Positions 17,576 through 26,316 of a stretch of 64,000 nucleotides of DNA are shown in pieces (within the stretch, counting starts at the first letter, position 1; each line of letters begins with the position of its first letter). Source of the DNA: Tahibacter sp042701255 (GTDB taxonomy: Bacteria > Pseudomonadota > Gammaproteobacteria > Xanthomonadales > Rhodanobacteraceae); the NCBI RefSeq assembly GCF_042701255.1, contig NZ_CP170554.1, positions 1,798,001 to 1,862,000 of the forward strand, in the 5' to 3' direction. Both the position numbers and the translations under genes were made by a program. Under the pieces are notes generated by a model, which saw only the letters and a list, made by a program, of their open reading frames with translations, did not search any database and had not been told where the DNA came from.

Positions 17576-17886
17576 CGGCACATGATCCCGGTGCGCGCGA
17601 TCGGTTTTCAAGCGGTCCTGCGATGCAGCGATTGCGCATTCTGGCCGGCAGTGCGCTGCGTCACGGGTGCGGGGCTTTTTTCGCCCGATCGCGCGCTATC
17701 GATTGATGATGACGGGCGCGACAACCGCGACAGCGGAGTTTTCCGGTCAGGCGGAATCGGTCCGGCATGACGCCGGGCTCATGACCTGGCCTGACAACAA
17801 GAGTGGGGTCCCGGTCCGCAACCGCGGCGGGACCCAGGTCCGCATCGCGCACCGCCCGCGGACTGTCGATGGCCGTCCCGCAAGAG

Positions 17887-17920
17887 GCAGTCGCCGCCGC
17901 GTCCCTGCGGCGGCGACTGC
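17887..17920 (-). terminator. Strong hairpin after tonB
   Basis: A 14-bp perfect stem (GCAGTCGCCGCCGC at 17887-17900 and its complement at 17907-17920) with a 6-nt loop, 13 bp past the tonB stop. There is no U-tract. The rest of the 358-bp gap 17576-17933 shows nothing I can identify. Confidence 0.55.
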
Positions 17921-17933
17921 GCGGGCGAAACGA

Positions 17934-18578
17934 TCAGAGCTCGGTCAGCTTGAACGCGATCGGCACCAGGCCATAGGCGGCGAACGGCTGGCCGTTGCGC
18001 GTGCCGGGTTCGAAGCGCCAGTTCATGACGGCGTCCTTCGCGGCACGGTCCAGCACCGTATGACCCGAGGAGCGCTCGATCTCGATGCTCTGCGGCACGC
18101 CGTCGATGCCGACCAGCACGCGCAGCACCACGGTGCCTTCCATGCGCTGGCGCTTGGCGATCGCCGGATACGCGACGGTCTTCATCGACTTGTAGCCCAG
18201 CGCGCTCGGCGCGGTGTCGGCCGGCGCGGACGGCGTCGCCGGTAGTTCCGGCTCGGGCGTCGCGGGATAGGACATCGGCGTCTGTTCGGTCACCACCGGA
18301 TCGGAGCGCACCGGCTCGGGCTTCGGCGGCGCGACCGTGCGCACGACCGGCGCCTTGGGCTTGTGCTTGACCTCCAGGACCGGCGGCGGTGGGGGCGGCG
18401 GCGGGTCCTCGCGCTTGACCGTGATCGGCTGGACCGGCGGCTCGGCGGCCTTCTGCGCGGCGATGTAGGCCGGCGGCGCCAGCACCGCGAGGGCGGCCAG
18501 GGCATGAAGGGCGAGGGTGGCGCTGATCGCGGAACTGCGCTTCCACTGGAATCCCCGGGACAGGACGAGTGTGCTCAT
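17934..18578 (-). CDS. Energy transducer TonB family protein
   Basis: 214 residues. One N-terminal membrane anchor (about 17-38) is followed by a Pro/Lys-rich periplasmic spacer (DPPPPPPPPVLEVKHKPKAP) and a C-terminal TonB domain (about 128-214). The domain has VAYPAIAKRQRMEGTVVLRV, the YP motif and a final GTRNGQPFAAYGLVPIAF. It couples the proton-motive force of ExbBD to TonB-dependent outer-membrane receptors. No exbB or exbD is adjacent, so it is an orphan paralog or relies on a distant complex. It is divergent from sbp, with 185 bp between. Confidence 0.92.
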   Translation of the reverse strand: MSTLVLSRGFQWKRSSAISATLALHALAALAVLAPPAYIAAQKAAEPPVQPITVKREDPPPPPPPPVLEVKHKPKAPVVRTVAPPKPEPVRSDPVVTEQTPMSYPATPEPELPATPSAPADTAPSALGYKSMKTVAYPAIAKRQRMEGTVVLRVLVGIDGVPQSIEIERSSGHTVLDRAAKDAVMNWRFEPGTRNGQPFAAYGLVPIAFKLTEL

Positions 18579-18763
18579 GGTGTTTCCCCTGCGGCGGCGG
18601 GCTGCCGACGGAGGCTTGCAACGACGCGCTCGCGCAGCCGGGGTTGATCTGGCGCATTTTCGTCACGGGACTCATGGCATAAGGTGATAACAGCGCGTCA
18701 ATTCCGGCTTAACCGCCGCGGGTTTAGGCTGCGCCCAACTTCCCCGGAACCCTGGACGCCACC

Positions 18764-19771
18764 ATGCTGATCTCCCTGCGACGCACGCTGCTCGGCTCCC
18801 TGCTCTGGCTCGGCGCCGTCGCCGGCGCCCATGCCGCCGACGTCTCGCTGCTCAACGTGTCCTACGACCCGACGCGCGAGCTGTACAAGGACGTCAGCAC
18901 CGCGTTCGCGGCGCAGTGGAAGAAGGACAAGGGCGACACCGTCACGGTCAACGCCTCGCACGGCGGTTCCGGCAAGCAGGCGCGCTCGGTCATCGACGGT
19001 CTCGAAGCCGACGTGGTCACGCTCGCACTGGCCTACGACGTCGACGCGATCGCCGACAAGGGCCTGATCAAGGCCGACTGGCAGCAGCGCCTGCCGCACA
19101 ACTCGACGCCGTACACCTCGACCATCGTCTTCCTCGTGCGCAAGGGCAATCCCAAGGGCATCAAGGACTGGAACGATCTGATCAAGCCCGGCGTCGAGGT
19201 CATCACGCCGAATCCCAAGACCTCCGGCGGCGCGCGCTGGAACTATCTGGCCGCCTGGGGCTATGCGCTGAAGCAGCCCGGCGGCGACGACGCCAAGGCC
19301 AAGGCCTTCGTGGCCGCGCTGTTCAAGAACGTGCCCGTGCTCGACACCGGCGCACGCGGCTCGACCACGACCTTCGTCCAGCGCGGCATCGGCGACGTGT
19401 TGCTGGCCTGGGAGAACGAAGCGCTGCTCGCGCGCCAGGAGCTCGGCAAGGACCAGTTCGAGATCGTCGCGCCGTCGATTTCCATCCTCGCCGAACCGCC
19501 GGTCGCCGTCGTCGACAAGGTCGTCGACAAGCGCGGCACGCGCGCGGTGGCCGAGGCCTATCTGAACTTCCTCTACACGCCCGAAGCGCAGGACATCGCC
19601 GGCAAGCACTATTACCGGCCCTACGACGCGAAGGCCGCGGCCAAGTACGCGGCAGTGTTCCCCAAGGTCGCCACGTTCACGATCGACGAGCAGTTCGGCG
19701 GCTGGAAGAAAGCACAGGCCACGCACTTCGCCGACGGCGGCGTGTTCGACCAGCTCGGCGTCGGAAAGTAA
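18764..19771 (+). CDS. sbp: Sulfate/thiosulfate-binding periplasmic protein
   Basis: 335 residues with a signal peptide ending AGAHA. It has the sulfate-binding signatures LLNVSYDPTRELYKD, VNASHGGSGKQARSVIDG, TPNPKTSGGARWNYLAAWGY and GARGSTTTFVQRGIGDVLL, which provide the main-chain and Ser/Gly contacts that bind sulfate. First gene of the operon sbp-cysT-cysW-cysA, separated from cysT by only three bases. Could be named cysP, as the two are hard to distinguish; the DPTRELY form favours Sbp. Confidence 0.95.
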   Translation: MLISLRRTLLGSLLWLGAVAGAHAADVSLLNVSYDPTRELYKDVSTAFAAQWKKDKGDTVTVNASHGGSGKQARSVIDGLEADVVTLALAYDVDAIADKGLIKADWQQRLPHNSTPYTSTIVFLVRKGNPKGIKDWNDLIKPGVEVITPNPKTSGGARWNYLAAWGYALKQPGGDDAKAKAFVAALFKNVPVLDTGARGSTTTFVQRGIGDVLLAWENEALLARQELGKDQFEIVAPSISILAEPPVAVVDKVVDKRGTRAVAEAYLNFLYTPEAQDIAGKHYYRPYDAKAAAKYAAVFPKVATFTIDEQFGGWKKAQATHFADGGVFDQLGVGK

Positions 19772-19774
19772 TCG

Positions 19775-20593
19775 ATGGCGCGGCGCGTACTGCCCGGATT
19801 CGGCCTGAGCCTCGGCTACACCCTGGCTTATCTCGGCCTCATCGTGTTCCTGCCGCTGGCGGCGCTCGCCGTGAAGGCGTCGGGCATCGGTGCGTCCGGG
19901 CTCTGGCAGACGATCAGCGCGCCGCCCGTACTCGCCGCGCTGCGCCTGTCCTTCGGCGCAGCGCTGCTGTCGGCCGTCATCAACGCGGCCGTCGGTCTGC
20001 TCGTCGCCTGGGTGCTGGTGCGATACCGGTTCCCGGGCCGGCGCCTCGTCGATGCGCTCGTCGATCTGCCGTTCGCGCTGCCGACCGCGGTCGCCGGCAT
20101 CGCGCTGACCGCGCTGTACGCGCCGAACGGCTGGATCGGCAGCTGGCTCGCGCCGTTCGGCATCAAGGTCGCCTTCACGTCGCTGGGCGTGCTGGTCGCG
20201 ATGATCTTCGTCGGTTTCCCGTTCGTCGTGCGCACCTTGCAGCCGGTGCTCGAAGCGCTGGACCGTGACGTCGAGGAAGCCGCGACCTCGCTCGGCGCCA
20301 GCCGCCTGCAGACCTTCGTGCGCGTGCTGTTTCCGCTGCTGCTGCCGGCGCTGCTGACCGGCTTCGCGCTCGCGCTCGCACGCGCGGTCGGCGAATACGG
20401 GTCGGTCATCTTCATTGCCGGCAACATTCCCATGAAGTCGGAGATCCTGCCGCTGGTCATCGTCAAACAGCTCGAACAGTTCAACTACGCCGGTGCCGCG
20501 GCGGTCGGCGTCGTCATGCTCGTGCTCTCGTTCCTGCTGCTGCTCGCGATCAGCCTTCTGCAGCGCTGGAGCCGCCGCTGGGCGGATCGCTGA
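19775..20593 (+). CDS. cysT: Sulfate ABC transporter permease CysT
   Basis: 272 residues with six predicted membrane helices. The cytoplasmic EAA loop reads EEAATSLGASRLQTFVRVLF. The sequence IPMKSEILPLVIVKQLEQFNYAGAAA is typical of CysT (CysU), which pairs with CysW to make the sulfate channel. It follows sbp by three bases and cysW begins one base after its stop. Confidence 0.95.
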   Translation: MARRVLPGFGLSLGYTLAYLGLIVFLPLAALAVKASGIGASGLWQTISAPPVLAALRLSFGAALLSAVINAAVGLLVAWVLVRYRFPGRRLVDALVDLPFALPTAVAGIALTALYAPNGWIGSWLAPFGIKVAFTSLGVLVAMIFVGFPFVVRTLQPVLEALDRDVEEAATSLGASRLQTFVRVLFPLLLPALLTGFALALARAVGEYGSVIFIAGNIPMKSEILPLVIVKQLEQFNYAGAAAVGVVMLVLSFLLLLAISLLQRWSRRWADR

Positions 20594-20594
20594 C

Positions 20595-21461
20595 ATGGCC
20601 GCCGTTCTTCCCAACCTGCGTTCCCGTCCTCTCGGCCGCCGCGTCGTCCACGGTCTGCTGATCGCCGGTGCGCTGAGTTTCCTGCTGCTGTTCCTGCTGC
20701 TGCCGCTGGCCGCGGTCTTCGTCGAGGCGCTGCGCAAAGGGCTGGGCACCTACATCGACGCGATCGCGCATCCGGAAGCGCTGGCCGCGATCAAGCTGAC
20801 CTTGCTGGTCGCCGTGATCGCCGTGCCGTTGAACACGGTGTTCGGCGTCGCCGCGGCCTGGGCCATGACGCATTTCGAATTCCGCGGCAAGGCGCTGCTC
20901 GGCGCGCTGATCGATCTGCCGTTCTCGGTCTCGCCCGTGGTGTCGGGTCTGATCTACGTGCTGCTGTTCGGCGCCCAGGGCTGGTTCGGCCCCTGGCTGC
21001 AGGCGCACGACATCAAGCTGATCTTCGCCGTGCCCGGACTGGTGCTCGCGACGATCTTCGTGACCCTGCCGTTCGTCGCGCGCGAACTGATTCCGCTGAT
21101 GCAGGCCCAGGGCAGCGACGAGGAAGAAGCCGCGCGCGTGCTCGGCGCCAGCGGCCGGCAGATCTTCTTCCGCGTGACCTTGCCGAACATCCGCTGGGCG
21201 TTGCTCTACGGCGTGCTGCTCTGCAATGCGCGCGCGATGGGCGAGTTCGGCGCGGTATCGGTGGTGTCGGGCCACATACGCGGTCTGACCAACACCCTGC
21301 CGCTGCACGTCGAGATTCTCTACAACGACTACAACTACGCCGGCGCGTTCGCCGTCGCCTCGCTGCTCGCGCTGCTGGCGCTGGTCACGCTCTGCCTCAA
21401 GACCTTCCTGGAATGGCGCTACGGCTCGGAACTCGCCGCCCGTGCGCCGCGCGGACACTGA
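20595..21461 (+). CDS. cysW: Sulfate ABC transporter permease CysW
   Basis: 288 residues with six membrane helices. The EAA loop is EEEAARVLGASGRQIFFRVTL and the conserved GHIRGLTNTLPLHVEILYND segment is the CysW hallmark. The start is the ATG at 20595, MAAVLPNLRSRPLG, just after the cysT stop. Its own stop is followed one base later by the cysA start, so all four genes are one transcript. Confidence 0.95.
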   Translation: MAAVLPNLRSRPLGRRVVHGLLIAGALSFLLLFLLLPLAAVFVEALRKGLGTYIDAIAHPEALAAIKLTLLVAVIAVPLNTVFGVAAAWAMTHFEFRGKALLGALIDLPFSVSPVVSGLIYVLLFGAQGWFGPWLQAHDIKLIFAVPGLVLATIFVTLPFVARELIPLMQAQGSDEEEAARVLGASGRQIFFRVTLPNIRWALLYGVLLCNARAMGEFGAVSVVSGHIRGLTNTLPLHVEILYNDYNYAGAFAVASLLALLALVTLCLKTFLEWRYGSELAARAPRGH

Positions 21462-21462
21462 C

Positions 21463-22602
21463 ATGACGATCGCCATCAACCATCTCGCGCGCCGCTTCGC
21501 CGAATTCCGCGCCCTCGACGACGTCAGCCTGAGCATCGCGCCGGGCGAGTTCGTCGCGCTGCTCGGCCCTTCGGGCTCGGGCAAGACGACCCTGCTGCGC
21601 ATCCTCGCAGGACTGGATTTTCCCGATTCCGGCGAGCTGACCCAGGATGGCCGCGACCTGCTGCGCGTCAGCGCGCGCGATCGCGGCGTCGGCCTGGTGT
21701 TCCAGCACTACGCACTGTTCCGCCACATGACCGTGTTCGAGAACATCGCGTTCGGTCTGCGCGTGCGTCCGCGCGCGCGCCGACCGAGCAAGGCCGAGAT
21801 CGCCGAGCGCGTCGACAAGCTGCTCAAGCGCGTGCAGCTTGACGGTCTGGCCCAGCGTTATCCGGCGCAGCTGTCGGGCGGCCAGCGCCAGCGCGTCGCA
21901 CTCGCGCGTGCGCTCGCGATCGAGCCCGAACTGCTGCTGCTCGATCAGCCGTTCGGCGCACTCGATGCACAGGTGCGCATCGCGTTGCGCCGCTGGCTGC
22001 GCCATCTGCACGAGGAACTGCATCTGACCACGGTGTTCGTGACGCACGACCAGGAGGAAGCGCTGGAGCTCGCCGATCGCGTCGTCGTCATGAACCGCGG
22101 CCGCATCGAGCAGGTCGGCACGCCCGAGGAGATCTACCAGCAGCCGGCTACGCCGTTCGTGTTCGAATTCATCGGCAAGTCGAACAAGCTGCCCGTGCGC
22201 ATCCAGGGCGGCCGGCTCGTCGCCGGCGACCAGCGCCTTGACGCCGACGGTCTCGACGGCGCCGCCGACGGCAGTGCCGTCGCCTACGTGCGGCCCGAAC
22301 ATCTCGCGCTGACGCCGACGCCGCTCGAATCGGGCTGGCGCGCGACCGTGCGGCACATCTATCTGGCCGGCAGCATCGCCCACGTCGAGCTCGACGTGCC
22401 CTCGCTGAGCCAGTCGCTCGAGGCGGAACTCGGCGGCGAGGAAGCCCAGCGCCGCGCGCTGCAGCCCGGCGCCGTGGTCACGGTGCAGCCGCGCCATCTG
22501 ACCGTGTTTCCGATCGACGGCAAGAACGGCGAACCCGATCCCGCGCGCCGCCGCGTCGTGCATCCGCGCTACAGCCAGGCGGCGCTCGCGCGCTGGCGCT
22601 GA
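21463..22602 (+). CDS. cysA: Sulfate ABC transporter ATPase CysA with substituted Walker B residue
   Basis: 379 residues. Walker A is GPSGSGKTT (35-43), the Q-loop is VFQHYALF, and the ABC signature is LSGGQRQRVALARAL (137-151). Walker B is LLLLDQPFGALD, so residue 162 is Gln (codon 21946-21948, CAG) instead of the catalytic Glu. The H-loop TVFVTHDQEEA is intact, followed by the C-terminal regulatory region (about 240-379) with VRPEHLAL. It should energise CysTW, but E-to-Q at this place in related ATPases normally blocks hydrolysis. The remainder shows no decay. Starts ATG at 21463. Confidence 0.93.
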   Translation: MTIAINHLARRFAEFRALDDVSLSIAPGEFVALLGPSGSGKTTLLRILAGLDFPDSGELTQDGRDLLRVSARDRGVGLVFQHYALFRHMTVFENIAFGLRVRPRARRPSKAEIAERVDKLLKRVQLDGLAQRYPAQLSGGQRQRVALARALAIEPELLLLDQPFGALDAQVRIALRRWLRHLHEELHLTTVFVTHDQEEALELADRVVVMNRGRIEQVGTPEEIYQQPATPFVFEFIGKSNKLPVRIQGGRLVAGDQRLDADGLDGAADGSAVAYVRPEHLALTPTPLESGWRATVRHIYLAGSIAHVELDVPSLSQSLEAELGGEEAQRRALQPGAVVTVQPRHLTVFPIDGKNGEPDPARRRVVHPRYSQAALARWR

Positions 22603-22686
22603 CGACGGCGGGAGCGTTGCTCGCGCGAGGATCTGCGCGGCGCGCCGTCGTTTGGCGAGGTGCCACGGGCTCGCACCGGGCGGCTC

Positions 22687-22848
22687 GTAGGTTGCGGTGA
22701 GCACAGCGAACCGCAACATCGCAGTCCCGAAGCTCCGGAGAACGGTCGACGACGAAATACCGATGTAACGTCGTCGGTCGCTTCGGTCAGGGGCTTTCGT
22801 GGAGGCGATTCCGCGACGTTGCGGTTCGCTGCGCTCACCACAACCTAC
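22687..22848. repeat. REPIN-like inverted REP pair (copy B)
   Basis: REP copies at 22691-22717 and 22818-22844, about 100 bp apart, in opposite orientation. GTAG precedes the first (22687-22690) and CTAC follows the second (22845-22848), so GTAG is at both outer ends, as in classical REPs. It lies between convergent cysA and the bicupin gene. Confidence 0.88.
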
Positions 22849-22854
22849 GCCGCC

Positions 22855-23874
22855 TTACGCTTCGCTCTCGTCGTCCCAGTACCCGCGCGTCGCGGCGAGA
22901 TCCAGCACATTGCGGCCGCGCCCGAGCGCGTTGACCGCGACCTTGTTGGAATCCGGATAGACGCAGACGTCGTGCGGCTTGCGTTCGCCGATCATCAGAT
23001 AGCGGCAGGGGCCGCTGCCGCTGTTGAGAAACGAATGCGCGACGGGTCGTCCCGCCGGAAATGCGACATAGTCGCCGGCTTTCATCGCGTGGCGTTCGTC
23101 GCCGAGCAGCAGGGTCAGTTCGCCGTCGAGCACATAGGCGTGCTCTTCCTCGAACAGGTGATAGTGGCGCGGCGCGAGCCGCTGGCCGGGTGCGGGTGAT
23201 TCGATCAGTACGCCGACGCGGTAGTCCGCACCGATCGCGGCGTAGGTCAGATGCTGCGCCTGTCCGCCGAACCGTGAGCCTTCGTCCGTCTGCTCGACGT
23301 CGACGGCGGCCGATGCGATCGGCGGAAACGGTGACGCCGGTGGCGGCAGCAGCGGTTCGTGCGGGTCGGGCGGGATCGCGGCGCCGGTGTCTTCGCCGTG
23401 CCAGTAGTCGCGGCGCGCCGAGAGATCGAGCAACGCACGCCGTCCGAGCGAGCGCACGAGAACCTTGTTGGAATCGGAATAGACGGCGATTTCGTTCGGA
23501 TCGTTCTCGCCGATGATCAGATAGCGGCAGGTCGCGTCGCCTTCGTTGATCAGGCAATGCCCGGCCGCGTGGCCGGCCGGAAAGCAGACGTAATCGCCGG
23601 GATGCATCGTGTAGCGCGCGTCGCCGATGCGCACGGTCAGCCGGCCTTCGAGCAGATACAGATGCTCTTCCTCGAACACGTGGTAGTGCGCCGGCGCGCT
23701 CTGCCGGCCCGGTTCGAGTTCCTCGAACGCGACGCCGACGCGATAGCCGTCGCCGAGCAGCGCCGCGCTCAGATGCCGGTAGCGAACGCCGAAGCGCATG
23801 CCTTCGAATGCGGTTTCCCAGGGCACGCTGGTCGCCGCGACGGGAATGATGGGAGCAGGGGATTCATCCGGCAT
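22855..23874 (-). CDS. Two-cupin-domain protein
   Basis: 339 residues made of two homologous halves. Each half has a metal-type cupin signature: HYHVFEEEHLYLLEGRLTV with PGDYVCFPAG in the first, and HYHLFEEEHAYVLDGELTL with AGDYVAFPAG in the second. Both end in a matching SDSNKV...DL.A.R.YW block, so an internal duplication of ~150 residues created it. The His-x-His...Glu pattern fits one metal per half. Substrate is unknown; bicupins include oxalate decarboxylases and dioxygenases, but none is indicated here. It stands alone between two REP pairs. Confidence 0.85.
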   Translation of the reverse strand: MPDESPAPIIPVAATSVPWETAFEGMRFGVRYRHLSAALLGDGYRVGVAFEELEPGRQSAPAHYHVFEEEHLYLLEGRLTVRIGDARYTMHPGDYVCFPAGHAAGHCLINEGDATCRYLIIGENDPNEIAVYSDSNKVLVRSLGRRALLDLSARRDYWHGEDTGAAIPPDPHEPLLPPPASPFPPIASAAVDVEQTDEGSRFGGQAQHLTYAAIGADYRVGVLIESPAPGQRLAPRHYHLFEEEHAYVLDGELTLLLGDERHAMKAGDYVAFPAGRPVAHSFLNSGSGPCRYLMIGERKPHDVCVYPDSNKVAVNALGRGRNVLDLAATRGYWDDESEA

Positions 23875-23962
23875 GGGGCGCCTTCGCGACGGGTGAGGAC
23901 ATGGCCGGAGTTTCGTTCAATTCGCGGAAAAAAAGTGCTACGGACGAGAGATTGCCGGCGCA

Positions 23963-24134
23963 GGTTGCGGTGAGCGCAGCGAACCGCAAGGTCGTGGCGT
24001 TTCCGATGCGGCGTTCGCGTGACGAGGCAACCGTACGGAAACGGCGACCGACTGATCGTGGCCTACGCGAGCAACGGGAAGGTTTTCGATACGTAGTGAC
24101 CTCGACGTTGCAGTTCGCGGTGCTCACCGCAACC
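23963..24134. repeat. REPIN-like inverted REP pair (copy C)
   Basis: REP copies at 23964-23990 and 24107-24133, inverted, ~116 bp apart. The right-hand copy has two mismatches in its stem and centre. It lies in the 568-bp divergent gap between the bicupin and lodA-like genes, the only pair not between converging genes. The rest of this gap holds the probable lodA promoter region, with a TTGACG at 24354-24359 and an ATAGCGCTAT palindrome at 24332-24341. Confidence 0.85.
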
Positions 24135-24442
24135 GGCGGTGCGGTGTCATATGCCGGCGCTTGTCGCGGCGCTGATCGTCGCGCTTGCCGATTGACGCTT
24201 AGGCAATCTTGCAAGGCGTTCATTTAGGTTCGTGACGGCGAGGCTTTCCGGAGCCGGCGCCTCACTGCGCCGCGCCTGGTGCCGGTCGCGCATCGATCGC
24301 ATCGCCGCAGGCTTAGGATGCACAAGTTTCAATAGCGCTATCTGCATTTTTTCTTGACGCTTTCGGCAAATCGCGCGAGAGTCGCCGAGCCCGCCGTCCG
24401 CCGCGATGTGCGGATGCCGCACACTCATCGGAGGGGGAATTC

Positions 24443-26311
24443 ATGAGTCGTAGCAGGAAGCCCGAGGCGAGCATCGCCTACGCCAAGATTCATCCGTCCG
24501 TCGGCATCGCCCGCGTCGGAAATTCCAGGAAAGACGACGGCTATTACATCGGCCCGCAGGTCGTCGAGCCCGAGCCTCAACCGCCAGGTTATTACCGCGA
24601 CCGCAGCGGTGCGCTCAAGCGCGAAGTCGCGCAGTTCCGCGTCTACGGCTATGACGCGAACGGCCGCGTCGTGCGCGAGCTGTGCATGGAAGACGGTGTG
24701 GAGATCGAGTGGTCCGTCGAGCTCGCGAACCACAAGGCCGCCTGGTACAACTTCGAGCTCGCGCTGGACATTCCCGAGGCACTGACGGCCACGCCGTCGA
24801 CGCGGCGCAACGCCAACGTGCCGCTGCCCGAGCGCCACAAGCTCGCGGTCACGCCGGGCGTGCGCAACATCGACAAGCCCGATACGCAGGGCAAGAAATA
24901 CCGCTTCGACGGCGGCAAGTTCATGGGCATCGAAGTGCCGCTCGGCGAACTGCGTACCGATGCGCAGGGACGCCTGCTCGTATTCGGCGGGCACGGCAAG
25001 TCGGCGTCGCTGGACGGCAAGCCGCCGGTGACGTTCGCGAACAACGACGGCTGGTACGACGACACCAGCGACGGCCCGGTGACCGCGCGCGTCAGGCTCG
25101 ACGGCCGCGAGCTCACGGTCGCTCCGGCCTGGGTCGTCGTCGCGCCGCCGAACTACGGCCCGCAGCAGAAATCCGTGCGCACGATGTATGCGCTGATGAC
25201 CGACATGGCCATTCAGGCCGGACAGCTGCCGGCGCCGCTGCGGCCGTCGTTCCAGCAGGACCTGCTGCCGATCTTCCGCGCGCTCTGCGACCTGCAATGG
25301 ATGAACGCCGGCTTCGCGGCCGGCTTCGGCTACGGCATGCCGCAGCATCTGCTGGACCCGACCTATCTGCACAAGCTGTCGCAGCCCGGCAAGACCTATG
25401 AAGAGCTGCGCCGCACCGTTGCCAACGCGTTCCGCAATCCGGCCGACCAGGACGCCTCGCTGAAGCCCTGGCCCTGGGTCTACGGCGATGCGATGGATGT
25501 GCCGATGCCGCCGATTCCGCGCGCGATGACGGCGTTGACCACGACCCAGCTGTATCTGCTCGATCGCTGGGCCAACGGCGATTTCATCGCCGACTACGAT
25601 CCGGGCGCGAAACCGCCGCGCGACATCGATCAGGTGCCGCTGGCCGAACAGCCCGCGATGCTCGATCGCGCGGCGCTGGAATTCTGCCTCGCCGACGCAT
25701 TCCATCCCGGTTGCGAGATGACCTGGCCCGTGCGCCACGCGACCATGTATCTCGAACCGTATCGCTGGCGTCATCGCGCGAAAGACAATCCCGAGCCCGA
25801 CTACGGCACCACCTTGACGCCGGCCGAGGCCAATTCCTACAACGGCCCGCTCTACGCGCAGTCGCCCGGTTCGATCACGCGCTGGATGGCGATTCCGTGG
25901 CAGACCGACACGGCGAGCTGCCGCTCCGGCTATCAGCCCGACTACGATCCTTACCTGCCGACGTTCTGGCCCGCGCGCGTACCGAACCAGGTGCTCAGCG
26001 TGGAGAACTACCGCAAGGTCATGAACCTCAAGCTGCCGCGCGAGGAGCGCCTGGCCGCGTTCAACGATCGCTCCGACTGGGACCGCACCTTGGGTGTCGG
26101 CTACCAGAACCAGCTCGTGAACATGGTCAAGCACTTCGACCGGCAGGGCATCGTCGAAGTACGCCCCGGCATCGCCGACGATCCCGATTTCCCGCCCGTC
26201 ATGCAGGTCGAGGACCAGGGCGGCAAGGACATGACCGAAACCGAGCGCGCCGCGACCGACGCGACCATGCGCAAGATCGAACGCCTCGGCACGCCGACGG
26301 TCAGCATCTGA
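24443..26311 (+). CDS. LodA/GoxA-like cysteine-tryptophylquinone oxidase
   Basis: 622 residues. LodA-family enzymes oxidise free amino acids (lysine epsilon-oxidase, glycine oxidase), releasing ammonia and hydrogen peroxide, using a cysteine-tryptophylquinone made within the protein. The two cofactor residues are visible: Cys424 in AFHPGCEMTWP and Trp486 in WMAIPWQTDTASC, spaced much as in LodA. The N-terminal IHPSVGIARVGNS motif is also characteristic. There is no signal peptide, as usual for the family. The start has a strong GGAGGGGG. The gene is followed five bases later by its presumed maturation partner, a LodB-like flavoprotein. The substrate cannot be read from sequence; the product may be antibacterial via peroxide. 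Confidence 0.92.
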   Translation: MSRSRKPEASIAYAKIHPSVGIARVGNSRKDDGYYIGPQVVEPEPQPPGYYRDRSGALKREVAQFRVYGYDANGRVVRELCMEDGVEIEWSVELANHKAAWYNFELALDIPEALTATPSTRRNANVPLPERHKLAVTPGVRNIDKPDTQGKKYRFDGGKFMGIEVPLGELRTDAQGRLLVFGGHGKSASLDGKPPVTFANNDGWYDDTSDGPVTARVRLDGRELTVAPAWVVVAPPNYGPQQKSVRTMYALMTDMAIQAGQLPAPLRPSFQQDLLPIFRALCDLQWMNAGFAAGFGYGMPQHLLDPTYLHKLSQPGKTYEELRRTVANAFRNPADQDASLKPWPWVYGDAMDVPMPPIPRAMTALTTTQLYLLDRWANGDFIADYDPGAKPPRDIDQVPLAEQPAMLDRAALEFCLADAFHPGCEMTWPVRHATMYLEPYRWRHRAKDNPEPDYGTTLTPAEANSYNGPLYAQSPGSITRWMAIPWQTDTASCRSGYQPDYDPYLPTFWPARVPNQVLSVENYRKVMNLKLPREERLAAFNDRSDWDRTLGVGYQNQLVNMVKHFDRQGIVEVRPGIADDPDFPPVMQVEDQGGKDMTETERAATDATMRKIERLGTPTVSI

Positions 26312-26316
26312 ACCGC

